Assembly (NCBI GenBank): GCA_025266875.1
Contig: JALLLT010000035.1
Location: 62,001-126,000 of the forward strand
Source of the DNA: Fennellomyces sp. T-0311
Lineage: Eukaryota; Mucoromycota; Mucoromycetes; Mucorales; Lichtheimiaceae
Length of the DNA: 64,000 bases
Reading direction: 5' to 3'
This document shows positions 33,241 through 43,522 of the stretch, piece after piece. The stretch's first letter is position 1; every line of letters begins with the position of its first letter. The position numbers and the translations under genes were made by a program. The notes below the pieces were generated by a model. It was not told where the DNA came from, did no database searches, and saw nothing but the letters and a program-made list of their open reading frames with translations.

Positions 33241-35170
33241 CTAGCTATGGTGGCTCTTCCTTTGCTATTCAACACTTTTTCCAAATTTGATCAGTCGCTC
33301 ACCAACACACACGCTCTTATTACTAACTACCACCATATCCATAAACCATCTCTGCTTCACCAACCTACCAATATTGTAGCTTCGTATTCGTCATCGTCCA
33401 ATACTCGAGCAAACCGTTCAATGCCGCCAAAGACACGAGTAGTCCATCTACTTGACTCGGGCCAGATTGAATCGCTTTATCAATGCTCCACAGAGCGTCC
33501 GCAAACACTTGCTTGCCCAACTGAAATCTGTGGTAAATTTAACATTGGTCTTCATGGAACTGATAACAGCCACAACCATCCTTAACCCCAATTTCGTTGT
33601 CTCAATTGCAAAGCACGCCCGCACCCCCGTGAACCCTGCTGATGCAGTTGTAGTCTTGGCCGAGATAGGTGAAGATATCTTCCAATCCACGCAACCTATC
33701 CAACAGAGTCAGACCCAACATATCTTTATGGGACAAAACCCCACTATAACCCAGATTATGAATGATTTATGGTCACAAGGAGCATAGCTTGACCAACGTG
33801 GTCGTGCATAGGAAGAACTTTGTCAGCTTCGCCAGCAACTCGAATCAGCGCACATTCGCATTGCAGAACGGAAAACAATTAAAGAAAACGCCCAAGACAG
33901 TAACTTACCCAACCGCATTCGAACACTGAGCGATTACTAAATGAATTCCCTCCTCTCGAATCCAACAGTCAACGTCATACAAATTCAAGCAATACTACAG
34001 CTATTCAACGGGCGAAGCCTCTCCGCTCGGAAGTCGATAGCAAACCTACTTCACCAGCCACCCAATGACATTGCGTTTAGGCAGTGGTACGCGCTTTCTA
34101 ACTTTTCTCTGCTACTCATAACTTTAAGTATATCTATTTCCTGAACCATATACGCCGACCTGTGGGCCAGCCGAGAGGCTGTCTCCGACGCTTTGGTGTG
34201 GATAGCAGCAGAATTCTCGACAGTCAATATCCTTCACGACCAGTTACAGGTCTACACATCCATAACAATTTCGAACAGGACGTTTTTGAGAAAATGAAGC
34301 CGTGCGTATCAAAAACATCCACTATAACTCACTTGACCGTCAAAACCTTCTTGACCCCAAATTCCAAAAACGAAATCATTACTAAATGCAGCCAGATCGC
34401 ACAAGAGTCACAGTGTCCAACGTGCCAAATGTGCTCTTGAGCATATCTGCGCGCCAATGACGTATGTTGTCGCCCGCTCTTTCCAAGAAGTAAGGTGGCT
34501 TAAAACTAATGAATTAGAAATGTTCTTTAAGCGCAGATGGAAGCATCAGAAAAATCCCAAGGATCCGATGGTTCTGATACTGACCTTTTCAACTTTACTG
34601 ATGATACTGATATGCAAAATGTTTCGAAATCCAAGGATTCGAGACTTATTGACTTTTAGCTACTAAATCCTCCACAGTTACTTTCGCAAAGAAAAAAGAG
34701 ACAGCAAAAATTAGAAAAAAATATCTCATGAGCAACAACAGTATCACTCTAACACTATTTACTATCGTGATCCGCGCAAGCAAACCATCGATTCAATTCT
34801 TATGTATACCCAATCTACTAATCAACTCTTCCTTGTTGAATCATGGCTATTGCGCCCTAGCAGATACTATTCTCCTTAAACCCAACAACATATATATAGC
34901 ACGCGCCATCCCCCCTTCAAAAAAATCTATACCGTGTGTCTTATATTCGACACGCCCTTACCCAAGGTTACATGCTTTCCTTTTGTCCTTGATTATACCC
35001 ACTGTTCTTACGATATAAACAACCGTACAGTTATCGATTGTCCTCTTCGCTCTTATATGCAACCTTGAGCTGGCTTTACCGCTCAAGGAAAGCAGCTTCG
35101 TTAACTTCCCCTCAGACCTTCAATCTCTCCGGCAATATAGCAAGACCATATTAAACTTGGTAGGAGAATG
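33241..35170 (+). pseudogene. Decayed unidentified coding region
   Basis: A run of plus-strand stretches in shifting frames: about 33247-33440 in one frame, then 33452-33787 (RARLNRFINAPQSVRKHLLA, NPADAVVVLAEIGEDI), 33941-34140, 34457-34666 and 34890-35100 (KKIYTVCLIFDTPLPK). Stops and frame changes recur every 100-300 bases. The composition suggests one ancient coding unit, possibly of transposon origin, but no diagnostic reverse transcriptase, integrase or transposase motif is visible. Confidence 0.35.
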
Positions 35171-35184
35171 GAGTGCTGGGGCTA

Positions 35185-36185
35185 TTACACAAAGCTTTCG
35201 TCTTCTCTGTCCAGATTCATCATCAGATATATGTAGAAGTAATTATCTCCATAAAACAAAAAGCTTATTTTGGTCTCGTCATTCGAAACCCTTTTCTCGT
35301 TAAGCGATACCACCACAGCTAGAGCAGCGGTGAAAGCGATATGGAGCCAGGAGATACGGTAATATGCTGCATTTGGTATCGACATAGAGCGAATCACGGA
35401 GAACTGCGTATTCATCCAATTAAATGCATAAGATACGTACCTTGCAGAGTTTCTTAATAGAATCTTTTTCTACGTGTTCGCTATTTCTATACCTCCAGTA
35501 GGATGCCACCAGATTATATATTTAGCTTTACGCAGTTTCCGGTTATGAGCGCGCGTTCATATTTTTTTTTATAATACTATGCTGTGTAAAACATCTGGGT
35601 TACACAGTTTACCTCAACTCCGTTCCCCAGTTCGTTCTGTAGCATACACACCCGGAGGAACGGGAACACGAATTCAGAATTGCCTTTTTCTCGGCTTGTG
35701 AAATAGAGAGCTGCGAGAGTTTCCTCTTTGGGATAGTGCAAAAAACATGAAGAGCCGCTTGAATTTGGTGGCACAAAGGAGACGACGCTCCAAAAGCATT
35801 TTTTTATTTCAGACACGACCACAATGATCGCATTGAGAATATTACATCCAGTATGGTGCTCGCGAACAGTTTGATCACCACATCCGTCTTACCTTCCATT
35901 TCACATTACAGTACTGTACGCATTCTTGAACAGCAACAGTCCAGACATAGCAGTAATCATGTCTTCCATAAATCAGTTCCTGGGTGATGTCTTAACGGAA
36001 CCCGTGTTATCTGTCAAGTGTATAGTGTTAGTTATTCATATTGCAAAATGACTTAAAGTGTTTTTTACCTCAATGAGTGCATGGTGTGTAGTAATGACCT
36101 TCAAATCGTAAAGAAATCTGAAAAGCGAGTTAATTTTTCGAGCAATAGTGATTATGAGATGAACTTACACTTCCAGCTTTGACAT
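35185..36185 (-). CDS. Candidate multi-exon gene, unrecognised
   Basis: A tentative path on the minus strand. Exon 1 at the ATG 36183-36185 (MSKLEV) joins through GTAAGT..TTTCAG to VFLYDLKVITTHHALIE, then possibly ELIYGRHDYCYVWTVAVQEC, VQYCNVKWK, then SVVSFVPPNSSGSSCFLHYP, KEETLAALYFTSREKGNSEF, and a final part with one hydrophobic span (WLHIAFTAALAVVVSL) ending at 35185. GT..AG signals exist at these joints but the middle exon borders and final frame are uncertain. No domain recognised. Could be a small membrane protein or a decayed gene. Confidence 0.3.
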
Positions 36186-36327
36186 AAATTAAACAACAAA
36201 ATTTCAAAAAAAAAAAACCAGATTAATACAAATGTTGGGCTACTTAACCAACGAATGAGGGAAAGAGAGGGGTACAAAAGAGAAATTTGTCGGGCCCTGC
36301 TTTTAATGTCACCTTTATTTTACAGAC

Positions 36328-39300
36328 ATGCAAAGTCATACAATTCCTACGTTCAGAATCGCCAAACAATCAACTCAAACCAAAGCAGAAAGAAGAATAG
36401 AATGCTTCTGTGGTGTAGAGATGATCGAAAAAAACCTGGAGCGCCACTTGCACAAAAGCAAGAAGCATCGAAAATACGCGCTTGAGCATGGAATCGCGTT
36501 GCCAGTCGAAATGGACCAGGATCCCCATGATGATGACCAAGATCTCGGCTATGAAGACCAGTGGTACGATCAGGATGTTGGAAGCGTTGGCGGTTATTCC
36601 GGGAATCCAATGGAATGCGACAACATCGAGGTTCCTGTGCAAAGTGCGCCCGAGGTTCTTGAAAGTAGTGATTCCGAGGAGCCTGGGGAAAGTGATTCCG
36701 AGGAAAGCGTTACAATTAGACGCATCCTCAATAATGGTCCTGTTGGTGCATTCGACCGTTTCAATGCTGTAGACACCGGCATTCTAGTAGATGTAAGGTT
36801 ATAGTGTGTATAGATTTCAGACTAAGAAATTTTAAAAGGAACGTGGTAATCGCGATGATGACGAGTATGATGACCCACCACCACGCGTCGAGCAGCCAGG
36901 TGAATTCACTCTCGACTTTACAGCATCGACTGCTCGAAACGTGAACCCATACTTTCCATACGGAAGTAAGCTCGAATTTCGTCTACGCGCCTTGTTCGAC
37001 GGCGATGATCGGCTCTCATCACGCCCAGTAAAGCGACAGATCCTAAAATTGGTGATGGATGTACTCGAAATGGCGCGTGAGGATCCAAACCTGAAAGCCC
37101 CAACTATGCACTGGGTGATGAATTATGAAAGCTATCAAAGCAATCATATCCCACAGCTGGAGATGACCACGATCCCAAAAATTGTTAGCATCACCAGACG
37201 AAACGCAGCCGGTGTTGCTGAAAGACTGGAGGAAGTCATCGACCTCCATATCTACAAGCCTTCGGAAGTAGTGAAGCATTTAATTGCTAATCCTCGCTTG
37301 TCGAAGCACCTTAGTGCACTCCCAGACAGGTCGCCTAATGCTAGCACATCACTGACACAGGGTGAGAAATGGAAAACCTGCCCGCTCTTCCAGCACCCAA
37401 TGGTCAGCACCAGCAACGGCGATCTCTGGGTTGGCGACTTTGTCGTTCCTAACTCTGATCCCTATTCCAACATTCTCTACAAGCTGGTATCGTTTTACAC
37501 GAACAACGGCTGTGTGATGGCAGATGCATGCATAGCATTCAGAGCCCAGCTTCCGAGCAACCACCATGATATTATCGCGCTTTCGAAACCTATGGATGTG
37601 AATCAGCAGCAGCAGCAGTTTCAATATGTTCCGCTTGACTTGGATGGTTTTCACCTGCACCCACAAAACAACATTCTGCAAACACTGGACCACTATGGTT
37701 ATGTCGCTCTCACCAACGGTGCTATTATTTATGACAATGTAAGATACGACATAATTCATCATACTAGCATCTTCGAGGCTCGGTATCGATGTATGCCAGC
37801 ATCTGGTCAGTGTTATCGCAAAGTCCGTGTCGTACCTATCAACTTGTTTTCGGACGATACTAGCGGAAATACAACAAAAAAGTGGAACAAATTTGACAGC
37901 TGGTCTATGGTTCCAGCAGCCCTTCCTCTTGACGAGAGAAACAAAAGGGAGAATACTTTTTTGCTGTGCGTCCATAAGCGACTCTCAGCAATCAACATGC
38001 TTGAAGAAATCGTTCGCGATGTTCGACAGCTTGAAGACGGAATGATTATGTACGATGCAGTCAACAATGAAGAAGTGCTGGTGATTTCCCCATTGAACTT
38101 CATCATTGGCGACAATGCCAGACATTCTGAGCTTGCATGCCATAAGGGTGCAAGGGCAAATTTTCCGTGTCGCAAATGCTTCTATTCGCCAAAAACCGCA
38201 AATCCAAATGTTGAACAACATAGTAACCTCACTTATCGTACGAAAGAGGACATCATCGCTTTGACAACTGATAACGCTGTCTCTGTTCACAGCATATGCC
38301 TTCCCAATGGACAGACTAGCAACAGTCTCGACGCCCTTAGCTTCAAGAAGACCGGTAGCGAAATTTTACTTGATCTCCGGTCATTCGACCAGACAATGGA
38401 TCTCCCAATCGAAATACTCCATAGTTTGATGCTTGGAGTTACGAAGTACTTAGTATACTCGATGATCAAGTATCTCAATGCCGTCGAAACGAGTCAGCTT
38501 CAAACGAAACTACGCACGTATAACTCTAAAGCTTTTGGTCGGGTCATGGGCAGCTGCTTGCGCGTAACAAGTATGTCGTTTGTCGGCCGAGATTTCAAGA
38601 TCATGTCGCAACAGCTTCCAATCATACTCAACGACCTTCTATTCTGCGAGTGGTCTGGACTTGCAATAGACAGAAGAAGGGTTCTTGAGGGCTGGCTTCG
38701 CTGCTTTACGATACATGGCGAACTTATTTCTTTGGTTTATATGGGACAAATTCAGCATGACTATGACCAGTATATCGATTTAATTGATACAAAGGTCAAA
38801 GCCCTTACTGTGTTTGTAACTGAAATCGAGAGTATGTGCGCAACAGTTAGCAACACCGGTCCAAGAATTATCAGCGAAACGTCAAAGCTACATATCTTGC
38901 ACCATCTCAAGGACGACCTCTCACGCTTTGCGCCAGCCATCCACTACGAAAGCGAAAAAGGCGAACAATTTAATAAGTTCATCCGCGAGCATATCCAACA
39001 CACCAATCGACACAACCCTTCCCGCGATGTTCTTACTCTCTTCGGTCGTCAATTTATGTTTCGGCATATAATTGACGGTGGGTTCTGGGCTGACAAAAAA
39101 TCCGAAGAACGAATCAGTGCTGGCGATGGGATCTTGGATTATATGGATAATCATCCTGAGTTTGGTCCGATATACCTCGGTGGAGATCGCCAATTCACGG
39201 ATAACAACAGCTCTTTGAAGGAGTTCAAGAAAGGTCTCGCCGCATTTTTCTTGGATCTCGAATCAGACATCGACTCGAACCCTCTATATATTCTTGCTTT

Positions 39301-39646
39301 AATTGAAGATATAGTTGAGGAAGATGGGTCAAAGTACGTTCATCTGAATGTCTATGAGCCAATTCGGTATATCCCAAACCAAACACGACCATTAGGAGTT
39401 TGCCAGTTTCCAACATCTATTTACTCAAGCTGCATCAAAGATCCAGCCTCCAACCTAATCGTAACGCCGAGCAACCCCGTAAATATTTCCTATCCTTTGG
39501 AAAGCATTCGTATGGAGGAGGTAGTAGACCTGCAGCCGTGCTGTTCGAGAGAAAGAGACTATGTTATCAACGCTTCCAAGTTCGGTACTTTGTGGTATAT
39601 GCTCCAACGCGACATTCAAAACCTTTATATGACAGACTTACTATAG
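36328..39646 (+). CDS. Tnp2/CMC-like transposase-related protein, 1090 aa
   Basis: Exons 36328-36792 and 36839-39646, joined by a 46-nt GTAAGG..AAAAG intron in phase 0. The N-terminus has a zinc-finger-like segment (IECFCGVEMIEKNLERHLHK, then SKKH) followed by a long acidic stretch. The body contains FSDDTSGNTTKKWNKFDSW, PAALPLDERNKREN, NFIIGDNARHSELACHKGA and FPCRKCFYSP. The DDTSGN..KKWN / GDNxxHSE / PCRxC pattern is known to me from fungal proteins usually labelled Tnp2- or CMC-like transposases. I could not find terminal inverted repeats, so it may be an immobile or domesticated copy. The frame is intact over 936 codons, arguing for recent function. Confidence 0.65.
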
Positions 39647-40413
39647 ACTACATTGTTTTTACTATTATTATTTTATATTAACTAGATTATTGTTTGCTTC
39701 TACAGTCGTGCATGGCTTGTCACAATTCGACTTAGCGAAATTTCTGAAGTTTTCAAGCTGTGTGACCATTTTTAAACTCTAATGCTCCTACTTTTCCAAA
39801 TAGAGCAGGTTTGTGTTAATGTTGAACAAAACCTTTAGCTTCTCCGCTGGGCTCCTCACGGTCCCCCAAGTGCTCCCCCAGCATTTTATTGCCTACGGCC
39901 AATAAGATACGGTAAAATTTTTGGCGGAGCCATAGATTTGCCTATTTTATATCTTGGCACCTCCGGGTGTGTACCGAGATTGCCATAGTGATACATTGAT
40001 TTTTAATCCATCCCTGATATAAAATGTAGAGCGTGCCAGAATTACAAAGCATAAATCGTATTCAACTGACCCGTTTGTTATAGTTGTCTCCAGTAAAATA
40101 TGCTCATCCCTTGGTGCTATCTTACTTTGGACCGGGTGCTTTCGACACCAAGTTGTGCTATTTCTGTACGAATACTAAATACCGTGTTTCTGTGCACTCG
40201 GCTTGAGGTAGAAGATGGGCTGGTAGCAGATAGACAACAAGCAAGTGGTCGCAGGCGCAATTTTTGATGAACCGTACGATTTGGTTAAAAAGTAAACCTT
40301 TTCAGCACAGAGCGTTGGATGGTTTTTGCAGTGTTTCAAAAGTGTAAGGTACCTTAAATGATCATTAGCCTCTGATTCAGTGTAATCAATTCAATTCCCG
40401 CATCTCTTTGCTC
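39647..40413. other. No gene supported
   Basis: Downstream flank of the transposase-like gene; no terminal repeats matching the upstream flank were recognised and only short ORFs occur. Confidence 0.45.
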
Positions 40414-40913
40414 TTATTTCTTGTAAAAGTCTGTCAAGGTACGTACAAAGGTCCCGTCGACTTTTACAAAATTGAATTCTTTCCGTGTTTCGTTTGCAAC
40501 ATTTGTCTTTTCCATATACTTTTGAAGAAAATCAGCAATGAGATGCTCTTGTCTCGCAAATAAAACAGGCGTATAACCTTCGCTATTAAGCTTTTGCCTT
40601 TTCGGTCCATGTAGTTCTCATTGTGCTATCGAGACAGCGTTGGTCGGTTTCTTCAAAGATTCAATATTTCTCACAATGTTCGTTCTAAAACTACCTCAGC
40701 AGACTTAACACCAAACTCATATGTGTCTTTCTTATTATCACTCTCTAGCTGTGATAATGCTGTAGGTATGTGTGTAGCAATCTTACCCGAAAAAAAAATT
40801 TCAAAGAAACCAATGTTAGCCTATATACTCCGAATCAAGGAGTGCTATTTTTCTTGTCATTACGTAATCTCGGTATATACTTGGTTTTTGCCTGCTATTT
40901 CCACGAAACTCAT
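40414..40913 (-). CDS. Candidate small three-exon gene, 107 aa, one ankyrin-like segment
   Basis: Exons (minus): 40881-40913, 40675-40781, 40414-40597. Junctions GTATAT..GTAAG and GTGAGA..AAAAG give consistent phases 0 and 2. Product: MSFVEIAGKNQ, IATHIPTALSQLESDNKKD, TYEFGVKSAEVVLERTLQ, KLNSEGYTPVLFARQEHLIA, DFLQKYMEKTNV, ending KVDGTFVRTLTDFYKK. The NSEGYTPVLFA..HLIADFL stretch resembles a single ankyrin repeat; the rest is unrecognised. The frame continues open upstream to about 41010 (MNLSNELHSFNVMRRVHNAK), so the true start may lie further 5'. Confidence 0.45.
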
Positions 40914-41544
40914 AGTATACTTCGTAGTGTAAGCTGATAAACTCGTTGTTTTCGCATTATGCACACGGCGCATGACATTAAAGGAATGTAGTTCATTGCT
41001 CAAGTTCATATGCATCATCGACTCTCCACTTTTGCTGCTACAGAAAGAAAGCGTAACCGGCGCACAAGACTGCCAATATCGCAAAACGTTCCCACTTGAT
41101 CGTTGCATACAAAAGCAGTAAAGGATCAAATAGATATGCGAGCAGCGCGTTGCTACGAATGACATCTACGTAGCGCATCAATGCTGGCGGACATGAATCG
41201 TCGGCTGACTTGAACGTAAATGTGTGCTTTGCTCTCCGGCTTATGTTGCAAACCAAGCATCTCCTGGGATCACACCACCGTGTTTAGGGTGCGTGTATAT
41301 CTGCGTTAAAGCATTCGTCGCCATTACTATAAATTACAGTTTCCTTGGCAACTAACTAACGTTATATTTTTTTCCTGCAGCAGACATAGTACCGTTTGTT
41401 GCACTGTGCCATGTGCGTTCCCCAATCACCCGCCCAATCAATTTTGGTTAAACCCCTTTCGCGTATACCAGTTTTGTCAATCAATTACCACATTCTCTCT
41501 CTTTTTTTTTAACCGCCAAAAAAAAAAACAAAAAGCGTGTATGA
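40914..41544. other. Mostly intergenic, possible 5' part of the small gene
   Basis: Minus-strand ORF 41038-41256 ends in a hydrophobic run (WERFAILAVLCAGYAFFL) and may be an upstream exon or chance. The last 60 bases before 41545 are T- and A-rich with a pyrimidine tract, likely the promoter of the next gene. Confidence 0.35.
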
Positions 41545-42937
41545 ATGCTTGTCGATTTTCAGCCACCAGCGCCTAATGACAAATGTTACAAGCTAACGTG
41601 TCGGGCCAATGATCTTTATGAACGCCATCTCTACACCGAGGCCATCACGGAATATACCAAAGCCATCCAAACTTCGGCACAGGAATCGTCCAACGAGTTC
41701 CTGGCGCTCCTGTATTCCAATCGAAGCGCTTGTCATTGGCAATTGAGACAATATGGCAACGCAAAGGATGACGCGAGTCGAGTGATTGAGCTATGGACCA
41801 GTTGGGCCAAGGTAATTTTTTTACATGATCCACCGCGAGAAAGAGAGTATTGAAAAAGCAACTTTAGGGATATTTTCGATACGCCGAGTCACTGACAAAA
41901 CTGCGACAGTTCGATGAAGCCATCAAGTATTACAAGCTGGCTCTTGAACGAGATCCTGATAATGGAGAAATCAGCGCAAGGATCGCCAGAGCGTTGCTGG
42001 AAAAGGACAATGTAGCGATGGGATTGAATATTGTGCAGATCATGCCCGGCAAGGATATTGCCATTAAACGCAGCTTCCACAAGCCTATCCAGAATCGGAT
42101 CTATGAATTTGCACAAATGATGCGGAATATCATTTACATTGTGGCGGACGAAGAAACCAAGCACTGTATCGTGGTGGATGCGGCAAGTTTCCCTCTCTCT
42201 CTTACACACACACACAGGTTTAGCGTTTGACTAGATGCTAATTCTTATTATTAGGGCAGTGCTGGGATATCGATGGCATTTTCAACATTGTTGAGGAATA
42301 TGGTTACCACATCGTAGGAGCAGCCATCACGCATATGCACTTTGACCACTGCGGCGGATCTCCGCCTCCTCCATACGACACACTTCCCATCAAGATCCCC
42401 GGGTTGGCAACGTTACTGAAACGATTACCGCACATCAAGGCATATGTCAATCCAGAAGACATTCCATACATTCGCAACGCCAATCCAACGATTCCAGCCA
42501 ATCGACTGGCCTCGACCACGTCTGAAGTGACGGAAACCTTGGAGATTGGCAAGACACGGATCCGATTTTTACCGACACCGGGCCATACGCCTGGATCTCA
42601 ATCGTTGCTGATCAACGACTGCCGGTTATTGGCGGGCGATACATTGCTGTGCGGGTTCTGTGGACGAACGGATCTTCCTGGTGGCGACAAAAAAGTAATG
42701 GAGCAGACATTGAGACGTACGTTGGGATCCTTAGATGATCGTGTGGTGGTGTATCCTGGCCATCATTACGGTTCTGAGTGGTCGACGGTCGGCATTGAGC
42801 GCGATAAAGGGTGTCTTGGAGATGACTTGGTGGGGTATGGCACGTCGTTCACACCCACACATCACTCGAACGGATCATCGGTTTCGTTGGCATCCAAATT
42901 GAGTCGGTCCTGGTCAAAAAGGCGAACGACAGCGTGA
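41545..42937 (+). CDS. TPR plus metallo-beta-lactamase (glyoxalase II-like) protein, 419 aa
   Basis: Exons 41545-41811, 41868-42182, 42260-42937, all phase 0. N-terminal tetratricopeptide repeats (NDLYERHLYTEAITEYTKAI, LYSNRSACHWQLRQYGNAKDD, AIKYYKLALERDPDN) are followed by a metallo-hydrolase domain: VVDACWDIDGI, metal-binding THMHFDH, second-shell TPGHTPGS, AGDTLL and VYPGHHYGS. These match the glyoxalase II-like branch, which hydrolyses thioesters, but the exact substrate is unknown. The TPR part suggests a protein partner. The second intron uses a GC donor (GCG|GCAAGT) and ends TTAGGGCAG; this is the only join that yields the conserved VVDACWDIDG. Confidence 0.92.
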
Positions 42938-43522
42938 TTTTATTTTGGCATTACATTTTAGGCTTCTTGTTTTTTTTTGGCATACGATATATACCCTTTT
43001 AATAATGTTATCCACACTTTTATTTTTCAAGTGCCACACCTACTGAGTTCTTCCGTGTCGTACAAAGTCATAACGCTTTAAGCTTTTTGTGTCCTAGTCG
43101 CCCGCTTGATGGCCCTGGCTCGCATATGGTTAAGCACCAAAAGTGGATATGCGGATCGAACCATTATCGCCCTTTTTACGGACTTCCTCAGCTGTTGGCA
43201 ACAAAGCCGATCAAAAATCGTTAGGTCTCTTTTTTTTATTAGACCGTAAACCCGGCGCATCTAAATCAGTCTTCAGGTGAAAGGGAAAAAAAGTAGACAC
43301 CATGTGAATGTCATCAATGGGAAGCCAGTGAAGCGAAAGAGATTCTCCATATTCCGTGGTAGAACACTCGATACAGAAGAACAAAAAAAAAAGAGCGGTT
43401 AAAGATGAGAAGTTCACATGCATTTAAAGAGCCCAAAGGGCAATATAGGCCAGTGTCACCCATATCTTTTTTTTTCTTCTTTTCCTAGTACCCTTTCCAT
43501 TCTTTTTTCCCCTCCCTAAGCT
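42938..43522. other. Intergenic, promoter of the acyl-CoA synthetase gene
   Basis: No gene seen; the 60 bases before the ATG at 43523 are strongly pyrimidine-rich (TTTTTTTTCTTCTTTTCC, CCCTCCC), as is usual for highly expressed fungal genes. Confidence 0.5.

Noticed and set aside
36200..39900. Terminal inverted repeats for the Tnp2-like gene
   Set aside because: I compared the flanks by eye and found no convincing inverted pair or target duplication.
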